From Pelagibacterium sp. (lineage in GTDB: Bacteria > Pseudomonadota > Alphaproteobacteria > Rhizobiales > Devosiaceae), in assembly GCA_002723255.1 (NCBI GenBank), contig PBNW01000008.1, positions 1 through 42,979 on the forward strand: a DNA stretch of 42,979 nucleotides. Direction: 5' to 3'. Below are positions 7,436 to 16,018 of the stretch, piece by piece. A model generated the notes under the pieces. The model ran no database searches and was not told where the DNA came from. It saw only the letters and a program-made list of their open reading frames with translations. A program made the translations under genes and the position numbers. Position 1 is the first letter of the stretch, and each line of letters begins with the position of its first letter.

Positions 7436-8884
7436 ATGACGAATAGCACGCACCCGTGGCGGCACAATGATTTGCGCGATCTGATCGAAAAGTTCGAAGA
7501 GCTCGGTGAGATTGCCCATGTCGAGGATGCCGACTGGGATCTTGAGATTGGCGCGATCGCCGAAATGGTGGCTCAGCATACACCTGGTCGCTCCCCTGCG
7601 GTCCTTTTTGATAACATCAAGGGCTATCCCAAGGGTTTTCGCATCCTCTCGGGCGCGGCCAATTCGTTTCGCCGGCTTGCAACCGTTCTCGGGCTCCCGA
7701 TGCCCGATGACGAGACGGATCTTGTTCAGTCCTACCGAGATCGGCTGAATTCCGATTTCAAGCTCATCCCACCCGTCGAGGTACAAGATGGGCCGATCCT
7801 CGAAAATATCATCGAGGGTGACGATATCGACCTGTTCAAGTTTCCGGTTCCCAAGGTCCATGAGCTGGACGGCAACCGCTATATCGGCACTGACGACATG
7901 ATCGTCATGCGCGACCCGGAAACCGGCTACATCAATCTTGGCACCTACCGGATCGCGGTTCACGACCGCAATACCGTTGGCATCTGGATTAGCCCTGGCA
8001 AGCACGGTCGTTTCATCCGCGACAAGTATTTTGCCAAGGGTGAGCCCTGTCCGGTGCTGATCTCGTGTGGCCAGGACCCGCTACTGTTCTTGGCCAGCCA
8101 TCAGGAAATCCAGGGCGGCATTTCCGAACTCGACTATGCCGGCGGTCAGCGCGGGCGTCCCTTCGAGGTGGTCCGCTCCAAAACTCACGGATTGCCGATC
8201 CCGGCCAACGCCGAGATCGTCCTTGAAGGCTGGATTCATCCTGGAGATGAGCAGCTCGAAGGCCCTTTCGGCGAGTTCATGGGCTATTACGCATCGGAGG
8301 CCTCGATGCAGCCGGTGGTTCGGATCGAGCGTATCTATCACCGCAACGACCCCATTCTGACACTGGCCGTTCCTTCGCGCCCTCCGGAAAATTTCACCTT
8401 CGCGCGATCAGCGATCAAGTCGGCGATGATCTGGGACGAGGTCGAGAAAGCCGGATTGGCTGGTGTCACGGGCGTATGGTGTCACGAAGCGGGTGCTGGG
8501 CGCCTGTTTAACGTGATTGCGATCAAGCAAAACTATCCGGGTCACGCCATTCAGGCAGGAATGCTTGCCGCCAATTGTCGGGCTGGAAACTACGCGGGTC
8601 GCTGGACGGTGGTCGTGGACCATGACATCAATCCGGTCGAGATCAATGACGTGATATGGGCCATGTCGACGCGGTGTGATCCGGTCGAGGATATTGATTT
8701 CATCCGCAACGCGTGGTCGACCCCACTCGACCCTATGGTGCCCAAGGCACCGTGGCAATCCAACCGCGCCGTCATCAACGCGTGCAAGCCCTTTGGCCGG
8801 CTGGCCGATTTTCCGATCACCGCCGAGGCGAGTCCGGACCTACGACAGAAGGTCCGGGAGAAATGGCCCGATCTGTTTACTTGA
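7436..8884 (+). CDS. UbiD-family prenylated-FMN-dependent decarboxylase
   Basis: 482 residues from the ATG at 7436, which follows the ribosome site AGGAGGAG; an upstream ATG at 7367 lacks one. UbiD-type enzymes reversibly decarboxylate aromatic or alpha,beta-unsaturated acids using prenylated FMN. The catalytic triad expected from Fdc1/UbiD is present: R172 in GTYRIAV, and E275 and E280 in EGPFGEFMGYY. Length is normal. No UbiX-type flavin prenyltransferase gene is in this window, so the cofactor must come from elsewhere in the genome. First gene of a plus-strand run leading into the transporter genes. A role in removing a carboxylate from a pathway intermediate is likely; the ubiquinone pathway is less likely in this context. 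Confidence 0.93.
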   Translation: MTNSTHPWRHNDLRDLIEKFEELGEIAHVEDADWDLEIGAIAEMVAQHTPGRSPAVLFDNIKGYPKGFRILSGAANSFRRLATVLGLPMPDDETDLVQSYRDRLNSDFKLIPPVEVQDGPILENIIEGDDIDLFKFPVPKVHELDGNRYIGTDDMIVMRDPETGYINLGTYRIAVHDRNTVGIWISPGKHGRFIRDKYFAKGEPCPVLISCGQDPLLFLASHQEIQGGISELDYAGGQRGRPFEVVRSKTHGLPIPANAEIVLEGWIHPGDEQLEGPFGEFMGYYASEASMQPVVRIERIYHRNDPILTLAVPSRPPENFTFARSAIKSAMIWDEVEKAGLAGVTGVWCHEAGAGRLFNVIAIKQNYPGHAIQAGMLAANCRAGNYAGRWTVVVDHDINPVEINDVIWAMSTRCDPVEDIDFIRNAWSTPLDPMVPKAPWQSNRAVINACKPFGRLADFPITAEASPDLRQKVREKWPDLFT

Positions 8885-8959
8885 AGGCCGTCGGGGCGCT
8901 GATCGGGATCCGCGCGCTTCGAGAAGTATAACAATCGGATCCATAGGGAGGAGACCTCT

Positions 8960-9970
8960 ATGACAATCACTATTAATCGCCGCCACATGTTGGCCATGCT
9001 TGGCGCAACCACAGCCATTGCCAGCCTGCCCGGGGCCGCTTTAGGACAAATGCAGTCGGTCCGCATCGGGACCTCGAGCGTTGGCTCGGTGTTTTACACG
9101 CTTGCTATCGGCGCGGGCGAGATCATCCGGGACTACGCCAGCATCAACACGACGGTGGAGCCGGTCGGCGGCTCGGCGGCTAACGTCAACGGGCTGAACC
9201 AGGGTAATATCGACCTGGCTGTTTCAAACTCGTTCTCGTCCTTCTCAGGCTACAACGCCATGTACGGCTTTCCCCAGCCCGTCGAGGTCAGGCTGGTCTT
9301 GCAAGGCCAGCCCAGCTATCGCTGGATTTTCACGCGTCCGGGCTCCGGTATCGAGAGCGCCCAGGATCTCGAAGGCCGCACCATCGTCGGCGATCGCCGG
9401 GCTCTGCCTGAGCTGCGTATCCTGCTCGACGCCGTCATTGAGCATTTCGGACTCGATGCCTCAACGATCAACATCGTTGAGACCAATGAGACCAACGAGG
9501 CGATCGAGGCGATGCGCACTGGGGCTGTGGACGCTGTGGTCCTGCCCTTCAGCCCGCGAGCCGGTCAGATCGAGGAGCCGATAAGCGATGGAGCGATGGA
9601 GTTCCTCAAGGTTTCGGTCGAGGATCGTGACGCCATTCTCGAGCTGCTGCCCAACGCTTTTTATGGCGTCGATCAGCCCGCGGACGATTTCTCGAACCAG
9701 CCTGAAATGATTCCGCTGACCTCGCTCAACACCTACTTGATCGCGCACGCTGATCTTGACGATGACACTGCCTATGCGGTGGCCAAAGCATTGTTCGAGA
9801 ACAATGAGGAATTCATTTCCTATCACGCCACGGCGCGCAGCTGGACCATCGAGAACCTGCTGCAATCCCCTGCGGTCCCCTTCCATCCCGGTGTCATCCG
9901 CTACCTTGAGGAGACTGGACACTGGAACGCGGAGCTGGCGGCTCTTCAGGATGAGCTGCTCGCACGCTAA
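8960..9970 (+). CDS. TAXI-family TRAP transporter solute-binding protein
   Basis: 336-residue periplasmic binding protein of the TAXI group, recognised by the opening RIGTSSVGSVFYTLA, the EPVGGSAANVNGL stretch and the QGNIDLAVSNS segment. A twin-arginine-like signal (NRRHMLAML at residues 6-14) is followed by a hydrophobic core, with likely cleavage near residue 29 (ALG before Q30), so Tat export is plausible. It captures the substrate for the fused permease encoded next. TAXI systems commonly carry carboxylates, but the ligand here is unknown. A GGGAGGAG ribosome site precedes the ATG. It lies 75 bp after the UbiD gene. Confidence 0.95.
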   Translation: MTITINRRHMLAMLGATTAIASLPGAALGQMQSVRIGTSSVGSVFYTLAIGAGEIIRDYASINTTVEPVGGSAANVNGLNQGNIDLAVSNSFSSFSGYNAMYGFPQPVEVRLVLQGQPSYRWIFTRPGSGIESAQDLEGRTIVGDRRALPELRILLDAVIEHFGLDASTINIVETNETNEAIEAMRTGAVDAVVLPFSPRAGQIEEPISDGAMEFLKVSVEDRDAILELLPNAFYGVDQPADDFSNQPEMIPLTSLNTYLIAHADLDDDTAYAVAKALFENNEEFISYHATARSWTIENLLQSPAVPFHPGVIRYLEETGHWNAELAALQDELLAR

Positions 9971-9977
9971 CGTACCA

Positions 9978-10003
9978 GCGGCCGCCCTTAAGCGGGCGGT
10001 CGC
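9978..10003 (+). terminator. Hairpin between TRAP binding protein and permease (attenuator or partial terminator)
   Basis: A 10-bp stem with one G-T pair: GCGGCCGCCC (9978-9987) pairs with GGGCGGTCGC (9994-10003) around a 6-nt loop, followed by CCTTTGTTTT. It lies between the binding-protein and permease genes. Such a hairpin could lower permease expression relative to the binding protein or protect the upstream mRNA 3' end. Confidence 0.7.
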
Positions 10004-10033
10004 CCTTTGTTTTCCCTCGAAGGATCACACGTC

Positions 10034-11965
10034 ATGTCGCTGGCCGATCGCGCAAAAATTCCCCAAAACGTCATCTTGGCGCTCACGACCATCACCGCCG
10101 TCTGGCACTTGGTGATGATTGCGCAGATCCCGACTTTTTTTGGACTGTTCATCCCGCAAGCGTCAGTGCGCGCGGTCAGCCTGACCCTGGCGGTGCTTCT
10201 GATCTTTCTCACAGCGACGCGCAATCACGCGCCCGATGCCGACGATGCCGAGGTGGGGCGCTTTGGGCTGAAATGGCACGACGCCCTTCTTTGGGTGGCG
10301 CTGGCCATTGGCTGTGGGTTCGTGGTCTTTTTCAACGATGCCGTGCTCGACTACGGGTTCTATGGCACCCTCGACACGTTCGGCATGATCATGGCGCTTT
10401 GTGTGGCCATTCCTGTTCTTGAGGCCGTGCGGCGCAAGACGGGCATCGTCCTGCCGATCATCATCTTGAGTTTTGTCGCCATCGCCATGTTTCAGCGCTG
10501 GTTGCCAGGGGTGCTGTACGGGCAGGGGTATTCACTCGAACGCCTGCTCTACTCGTCCTATGTGTCCAATGCGGGAATATTTGGTATTCCGCTCGGCATT
10601 GCCGTCAATATCGTCATTGTTTTCCTGATCTTTGGAGCGCTCATGGAGCGCGCTGGTGCGAGCCGCTGGTTCATGGACCTTGCGCTGTGCCTGACGGGCT
10701 GGTCGCGTGGCGGACCCGCCAAGGCCGCAGTGCTTGCCTCGTCCATGTTCGGCTCGATTTCGGGCTCGCCGTCGGCCAACTCGGCGACAACCGGGGTCTT
10801 TACAATCCCGATGATGAAAAAAGTTGGCTATAAGCCGAGTTTTGCGGCGGCAGTGGAGGCGGTGGCCTCTACTGGTGGCATGATCCTTCCTCCGGTCATG
10901 GGGGCCATTGCCTTCCTGATGGCCGAATGGATCGGGCGTCCTTACGTCGAGGTGGTTGCCGCAGCACTGCTGCCGGCACTCCTTTACTTCCTTATCGTTT
11001 TTCTCTCAGTGCATTTTGAGGCCCGCCGCAACGGCATCAAGGCCATCCCGCGCGCCGACCTGCCGCGGTTTTGGGAGACGCTCAAAGGCGGCTGGTACTA
11101 TGCGCTGCCCATCATTGCACTGGTGTGGTTTCTCATTGTCCAGCAGATGCCTCCGGGGATGGCGGGCATTTATGCATCGCTCGTGGTCTTTGCCTGTAGC
11201 TTCTTGTCCCGCGACCGCTCGTACTGGCTCTTGCCCATGCCGATCGTGCTTGCCTTGCGCGATGCGGTGATGCGCTGGCTGGTGATCGTTGCCATCACCG
11301 CAGCGGTGGGCATCATGATCGGTGCGCTCGAGCTTTCGGGTGTGGGCATAAATGTCTCGCGATTCATCGTCGATCTGGGCGGCGGTAATCTGATCATTAC
11401 CTTGCTGCTGGTCGGCGTTGTGAGCCTGATCGTGGGTATGGGTCTGGACGCAACCCCGGCCTATGTGACCCTTGCCACGCTGATGGCGCCGGCTTTGATC
11501 CGGATGGGTGTGCCCGACATCGCCGCGCATTTCTATGTCATCTATTGGGGGCTGGCATCATTCTTCACTCCGCCCACCTGCATCGCCATCTTCGTGACTG
11601 CACCCATCGCTGGGGCACGCATTTGGGAAAGCGGTTGGCAGGCTGTGCGTCTGGGCATAGCAGCGTTTCTGGTGCCCCTTGCGTTCGCCCTTAACCCGGC
11701 CTTGCTGTTGCAAGGAGAATGGCCGGCCATCGTTCACGCCGGACTGACCGCGCTGGCGGGATCGGTTCTCGTCGCTGCAGGGTTGCGTGGGTTCGCTTTC
11801 ACCATGCTCGGGGCGCCCTCGCGTATATTGGTTGCGGTGGGCGGAGCGCTCCTCATCATGCCGGGCATCGAGATAGAACTACTCGGCGCCGCGCTGGCGG
11901 TCCTCGGGCTGGGCCTTGCCGCCTTCCCAATCGGGCAGGTCTCCGCGGTTCGGCGGGATGCCTGA
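10034..11965 (+). CDS. TRAP transporter fused permease (DctQ-DctM type)
   Basis: 643-residue polytopic membrane protein of the fused TRAP permease class that partners TAXI binding proteins. The first roughly 150 residues carry the DctQ-like helices; the rest is the DctM-like transporter domain with the conserved stretch GSISGSPSANSATTGVFTIP and, further on, STGGMILPPVMGA. It uses the ion gradient to import the substrate delivered by the TAXI protein. ATG 10034 is chosen because AAGGA lies about 9 bp upstream; an in-frame TTG at 10007 would start inside the hairpin flank. The C-terminus ends with several extra hydrophobic helices. The next gene starts at its stop codon. Confidence 0.94.
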   Translation: MSLADRAKIPQNVILALTTITAVWHLVMIAQIPTFFGLFIPQASVRAVSLTLAVLLIFLTATRNHAPDADDAEVGRFGLKWHDALLWVALAIGCGFVVFFNDAVLDYGFYGTLDTFGMIMALCVAIPVLEAVRRKTGIVLPIIILSFVAIAMFQRWLPGVLYGQGYSLERLLYSSYVSNAGIFGIPLGIAVNIVIVFLIFGALMERAGASRWFMDLALCLTGWSRGGPAKAAVLASSMFGSISGSPSANSATTGVFTIPMMKKVGYKPSFAAAVEAVASTGGMILPPVMGAIAFLMAEWIGRPYVEVVAAALLPALLYFLIVFLSVHFEARRNGIKAIPRADLPRFWETLKGGWYYALPIIALVWFLIVQQMPPGMAGIYASLVVFACSFLSRDRSYWLLPMPIVLALRDAVMRWLVIVAITAAVGIMIGALELSGVGINVSRFIVDLGGGNLIITLLLVGVVSLIVGMGLDATPAYVTLATLMAPALIRMGVPDIAAHFYVIYWGLASFFTPPTCIAIFVTAPIAGARIWESGWQAVRLGIAAFLVPLAFALNPALLLQGEWPAIVHAGLTALAGSVLVAAGLRGFAFTMLGAPSRILVAVGGALLIMPGIEIELLGAALAVLGLGLAAFPIGQVSAVRRDA

Positions 11966-11966
11966 T

Positions 11967-13658
11967 ATGGATTTGAGGCTCGAGAACGTTACGGTCGCAG
12001 AGGCCTATCTGCGACTGCTCAAGCTCCGCGGTATCGATTATCTTTTCGCCAATGCTGGAACCGATTTCGCTCCAATCATCGAGGCTTTCGCCTCCGCCGA
12101 AGACGCGGCTGAGGCCATGCCGATACCGGTTCTGGTTCCACACGAAAACGTAGCCGTCGCTATGGCCATGGGGCATGCGTTAGTGAGTGGTAAGCCTCAG
12201 GCCGTGATGGTGCATGTCAATGTAGGCACCGCCAATGCGATGTGTGGTCTAATGAACGCCAACCGGATGCAGGTGCCGATGCTGTTTACGGCCGGGCGCA
12301 CACCCATTTTGGAGTCCGGTGCGCCCGGTGCGCGTTCGGGCTTCATCCACTGGCCACAGGAAATGTTCGACCAGGCCGCAATTGTGCGTGAAATGGTGCG
12401 CTGGGACTATGAATTGCGCGATTCCCGCCAATTAGAGGCCGTGGTCGATCGCGCGCTGGCCATGGCTGGTTCGAGCCCGGCGGGTCCTGTCTATCTCACG
12501 CTGCCCCGCGAAGTTCTGGCCACAAATATCGAGTCGATCGAGTTTGATGGAGCCAGCACAATTCACCCTGCGCGACCAGGACTTCCGCCGGCAACAGCGC
12601 TCGAGGAAGTGGCCGGGTGGCTTGAAACTGCGAAACGTCCGGTTCTGGTGACCTCGGCCACTGGTCGAACCCAAGAAGGGCTCGAGGCGCTTGAAGCCTT
12701 CGCTTTAGCTTTGGCCATTCCCGTTGTCCCTTACAACCCGCGTTTCATGGAGATCTCCCACGATCACCCCATGAACATGGGGCCCGATCTGAGCCATTTT
12801 CTGCCCGATGCCGACCTGGTCATCGTCTCGGAAACGATCGCCCCTTGGATACCTGATCAGGTTCACCCGTCATCGGGTTGCAAAGTCATTCAGATCGGCG
12901 AGGATCCGTTGTTTCGCGATCTTCCAATGCGGAGCTTTCGGGCCGATGCGACGCTTGCGGGGTCTCCAGCACAAATTTTCAATGCTCTGCTTGACCGGAT
13001 CCAGGATGACAAGCAGGTCGGCCCCCGACGTGATCGTCTGCTGGCACTGAAATCGCAAAAGAGTGCGTCAGCCACGAGCGAGGATGAGGCTGCGATGCCG
13101 ACGCCGCGCGATGTCACGCTTGCCATCGCGAAGGTCTGCGCAGGCGTGCCCGTTTTCAAAGAATCTCCGGCCCTGCTTGATGATTTCGCACTCGATCGAG
13201 CGGGCACGTTTTTCTTCTCAGGTGCTTCAGGTGGATTGGGCTGGAGCATGGGTGCTGCGCTTGGCGCTTCGCTGGCCATGGACCGAGAGCCGGTCATCGT
13301 TACGGTCGGGGATGGGTCATACATGTTCAACACACCGCTCGCTGCCCATCACGCGGCGGCTGCGCAGTCCATCCCCCTGCTGACCGTCATTTACAACAAC
13401 TGCGCTTGGAATGCGGTGAGACGGTCAACCCACGGCATGTACCCCAACGGTCATTCCAAGGCAGCGGCAAAGGAGCCGCTCACGGATTTTGCCGTCGATT
13501 TTGACTATGCCCGCATGATGGACGTGGCGGGCGGGCACGGCGAAAGAGTCGATAGGGTTGATGCACTCCTCCCCGCTCTCGAACGTGCCATGGCGGCCCT
13601 ACGCAACGGGCGCCAGGCGCTGGTTGACGTGCGCATTAGCGCTGGTCGCAAAACTTAA
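11967..13658 (+). CDS. Thiamine-pyrophosphate-dependent enzyme, benzoylformate decarboxylase-like
   Basis: 563 residues with the three-domain layout of TPP decarboxylases and acetolactate synthases. The cofactor-activating glutamate is E60 in PHENVAVAMAMGHA. H83 in VHVNVGTANAM aligns with the active-site histidine that follows the same landmark in benzoylformate decarboxylase, where acetolactate synthases lack it. The TPP/Mg site is GDGS from 448 with NN at 477-478. Expected chemistry is non-oxidative decarboxylation of a 2-oxoacid to an aldehyde, which the aldehyde dehydrogenase at 5789-7222 could oxidise. ATG 11967 is preferred; ATG 11958 overlaps the permease end by 8 bp and is also possible. 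The exact reaction is inferred; a carboligase or oxalyl-CoA-type activity is not excluded. Confidence 0.85.
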   Translation: MDLRLENVTVAEAYLRLLKLRGIDYLFANAGTDFAPIIEAFASAEDAAEAMPIPVLVPHENVAVAMAMGHALVSGKPQAVMVHVNVGTANAMCGLMNANRMQVPMLFTAGRTPILESGAPGARSGFIHWPQEMFDQAAIVREMVRWDYELRDSRQLEAVVDRALAMAGSSPAGPVYLTLPREVLATNIESIEFDGASTIHPARPGLPPATALEEVAGWLETAKRPVLVTSATGRTQEGLEALEAFALALAIPVVPYNPRFMEISHDHPMNMGPDLSHFLPDADLVIVSETIAPWIPDQVHPSSGCKVIQIGEDPLFRDLPMRSFRADATLAGSPAQIFNALLDRIQDDKQVGPRRDRLLALKSQKSASATSEDEAAMPTPRDVTLAIAKVCAGVPVFKESPALLDDFALDRAGTFFFSGASGGLGWSMGAALGASLAMDREPVIVTVGDGSYMFNTPLAAHHAAAAQSIPLLTVIYNNCAWNAVRRSTHGMYPNGHSKAAAKEPLTDFAVDFDYARMMDVAGGHGERVDRVDALLPALERAMAALRNGRQALVDVRISAGRKT

Positions 13659-13735
13659 AGCCCAATGTCCTCATCCTTGCGCTCCACTGCGATTGATTGT
13701 GCGGGTGCGCATCCCATTCAAGAAGCGAGTTCAAA

Positions 13736-14749
13736 ATGCAGTATATCGATGCCTTCAATCATTTCTTTCCCAAGCCGCTGTGGGAAAAAATCCAGACTTT
13801 TGAAGGGGCGGGAAAGAACATTGGCAAACGGATGCAGGGTATCCCGTGCATTCATGACCTTGAAGAGCGGTTCAAGGTTATAAAGCCCTTCGAGAATTAC
13901 CGCCAAATACTGAGTTTGGGGATGCCGCCTGTCGAGCAAATGGGGTCACCGGAGCAAACGCCGGAACTGGCACGGCTGGGCAATGAGGGGTTTGCCGAGC
14001 TGGTGAGTAAGTATCCCGAGCATTTCCCCGGCTATCTTGCTGCGCTGCCTATGAACAACCCCGATGCTGCTGTCCGGGAACTCGAACGGGTGTTTTCCGC
14101 GGAGGATGGTGCAGTGGGGGTTCAGATCCACACTAACGTCAACGGCGCACCGCTCGACGATGATCGGTTCTTTCCCATCTTCGAGACCGCTGCCAAATTT
14201 GATCGCCCGGTCTTTCTGCACCCCTCGCGCGGCGAGGAGATGCCTGATTACGCGACCGAGGACAAGTCGCGCTACGAGATCTGGTGGACTTTTGGCTGGC
14301 CCTACGAAACGAGCGCCGCGATGGCTCGCATCGTGCTTTCGGGCATGATGGATAAGCTGCCTAACCTCAAGCTGCTCGCCCATCACCTTGGGGCGATGGT
14401 TCCCTACTTCGAGGGGCGCGTCGGGCCAGGTCAGGACCAGTTGGGCAAACGCACCTCCACTGAGGACCTCAGCCACGTCCTCAAAGATCTCAAAAAGCGG
14501 CCCTTTGATTATTTCAAGGATTTCTATGCCGATACGGCTGTCTTCGGTTCGCGCCCGGCAACAGTCTGCGGATTGGAATTTTACGGGGTCGACAGGGTGC
14601 TGTTTGCGTCGGACAGCCCTTTTGATCCCGAAAAGGGCCCCGGTTATATCCGTGACACAATCGCGGTGCTCAACTCACTCGATCTGCCGCAGGAAGACAT
14701 GGAAAAGATCTGCTACAAGAACGCGCAGAAGCTTTTTCGCGTTCAATGA
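13736..14749 (+). CDS. Amidohydrolase family 2 (ACMSD-like) protein, metal site altered
   Basis: 337 residues from the ATG at 13736 (AGAAGCGAG upstream). TIM-barrel landmarks of the ACMSD/gamma-resorcylate decarboxylase group are visible: an opening IDAFNHFFP, a FLHPSRGEE strand, HHLGAMVPYFEGR and a late FASDSPFDP holding the usual metal-linked aspartate. The opening motif is normally DxHxH, but here the first histidine is Phe (F7) and only H9 remains. Members decarboxylate hydroxyaromatic acids or hydrolyse lactones. Last gene of the catabolic run, 77 bp after the TPP gene. It may be the decarboxylase or hydratase that completes the pathway; activity with the altered metal site needs testing. 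Confidence 0.85.
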   Translation: MQYIDAFNHFFPKPLWEKIQTFEGAGKNIGKRMQGIPCIHDLEERFKVIKPFENYRQILSLGMPPVEQMGSPEQTPELARLGNEGFAELVSKYPEHFPGYLAALPMNNPDAAVRELERVFSAEDGAVGVQIHTNVNGAPLDDDRFFPIFETAAKFDRPVFLHPSRGEEMPDYATEDKSRYEIWWTFGWPYETSAAMARIVLSGMMDKLPNLKLLAHHLGAMVPYFEGRVGPGQDQLGKRTSTEDLSHVLKDLKKRPFDYFKDFYADTAVFGSRPATVCGLEFYGVDRVLFASDSPFDPEKGPGYIRDTIAVLNSLDLPQEDMEKICYKNAQKLFRVQ

Positions 14750-15015
14750 AATAGATGCGTGCCAGTGGTGTGGTCTACACCACTGGCCCTCCTGACGCCC
14801 GCTCCCATGGAACGTGAACATCTACGGCAACATTGAGGACGCAATCTATACACAACTTAACGTTGGGCATCGGTGCTTTCCCGAACAAAGACGAAATCGA
14901 ACGACGACCGCCACTTGGCCAGACCCTCATGCATCTGCTCGCAGGGAGCGATCAAGGTACGCTTGACGCCGAACACCGTTGTTTCCCGTCAGCACCAATG
15001 GCACAGATTTGAGCT
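14750..15015. other. Intergenic DNA at the end of the catabolic island
   Basis: This stretch follows the amidohydrolase gene and precedes the IS remnants. A small inverted repeat right after the gene (CCAGTGGTGTGG with CCACTGG, about 14762-14786) may form a terminator hairpin. On the minus strand a frame of about 44 codons runs without a stop between about 14862 and 14993, but it has no start or recognisable product; it could be the tail of a lost gene. Nothing else is seen. Confidence 0.4.
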
Positions 15016-15151
15016 TGTGATGTAAGGAGGGTTTTGGTCTCGTCGGAGTGACGAAGGAACGAAGATGAGATCAAAACCCTCGAAAGCCAAAAAGCCCGCC
15101 GAACAGGTGGTCAAGGACATTCGCCGTGCGACACGGCGGCATTTCTCAGCA
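15016..15151 (+). pseudogene. IS3-family orfA remnant, truncated by the IS21 element
   Basis: From ATG 15065 the frame reads MRSKPSKAKKPAEQVVKDI then RRATRRHFSA, which I recognise as the N-terminus of an IS3-family OrfA (helix-turn-helix transposase subunit). It breaks off exactly at the left end of the IS21 element, leaving 29 sense codons. The stretch upstream, starting TGTGATGTAAGGAGGG at 15016, is probably the left terminal repeat and leader of the same IS. No remaining part of orfA or any orfB is found on the other side of IS21, so the rest was lost, not merely split. Confidence 0.75.
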
Positions 15152-15235
15152 TGTTGATTGTCGCTGAGAAGTGACCCGGTATTTTCACCGAGAATTGACC
15201 CGCCTCGTGGATATGATTTGGGTTTGGTCAGATGG

Positions 15236-16018
15236 TCAAGTCGGTGCTTTCTCCTTTTTGGTTTTTGCGGCTTGGGCCGAGCTGTTCCTGAACCGGAAGC
15301 TGTCGTTTCCGGTTTCGAGGATATGGCAGTGATGGGTCAGCCGATCGAGCAGCGCAGTCGTCATTTTTGCGTCGCCGAACACGCTCGCCCATTCGGCAAA
15401 GCTGAGGTTGGTGGTGATGATGACGCTGGTGCGCTCGTAGAGTTTGCTCAGCAGATGGAAGAGCAATGCCCCTCCTGATGGGCTGAAGGGCAGGTATCCA
15501 AGCTCGTCGAGGATAACCAGATCGGAATGGATAAGCCGATTTGCGATCTGCCCGGCCTTGCCCTGAGCCTTTTCCTGTTCCAGCGCATTGACCAGCTCGA
15601 CAGTCGAGAAGAAGCGCACTCTCTTGCGGTGATGCTCGATGGCCTGGATGCCCAGCGCTGTGGCGATATGGGTCTTGCCGGTTCCTGGCCCGCCCACCAA
15701 CACCACGTTGTCGCTCTTGTCGATGAAAGCCCCTGAATGAAGCTGGCGCACCAGGGCCTCATTGACTTCACTGCTGGCAAAATCGAAGCCAGCCAGGTCC
15801 TTGTAGGTTGGAAAGCGTGCAACCTTGAGCTGATAGGCAATCGATCTTGTCTCCCGTTCGGCCATCTCAGCCTTGAGCAATTGGGAGAGAACCGGAACGG
15901 CTGCCTGGAAGGCCGGAGAGCCCTGTTCGGTGAGCTCGCTGATCGCCTGGGCCATGCCCGTCATCTTGAGGCTCTTGAGCATAATGACCAAAGCTGCGCT
16001 TGCTGGATCATGACGCAT
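15236..16018 (-). CDS. istB: IS21-family helper ATPase IstB
   Basis: 260 residues from the ATG at 16018. AAA+ ATPase related to DnaC/DnaA: Walker [10 protein letters not shown], Walker [14 protein letters not shown], and a sensor-like [10 protein letters not shown]. It assists the transposase in choosing and joining target DNA. It overlaps the end of istA by 11 bp and has a GGAGG ribosome site inside istA, so the two are translationally coupled. Length is normal for IstB, with no frameshift. Confidence 0.96.
   Translation of the reverse strand: MRHDPASAALVIMLKSLKMTGMAQAISELTEQGSPAFQAAVPVLSQLLKAEMAERETRSIAYQLKVARFPTYKDLAGFDFASSEVNEALVRQLHSGAFIDKSDNVVLVGGPGTGKTHIATALGIQAIEHHRKRVRFFSTVELVNALEQEKAQGKAGQIANRLIHSDLVILDELGYLPFSPSGGALLFHLLSKLYERTSVIITTNLSFAEWASVFGDAKMTTALLDRLTHHCHILETGNDSFRFRNSSAQAAKTKKEKAPT

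Noticed and set aside
14862-14993. 44-codon minus-strand frame (contains TVFGVKRTLIAPCEQMHEGL)
   Set aside because: No start codon, ribosome site or known family; it could be the tail of a lost gene, but evidence is too thin to call.
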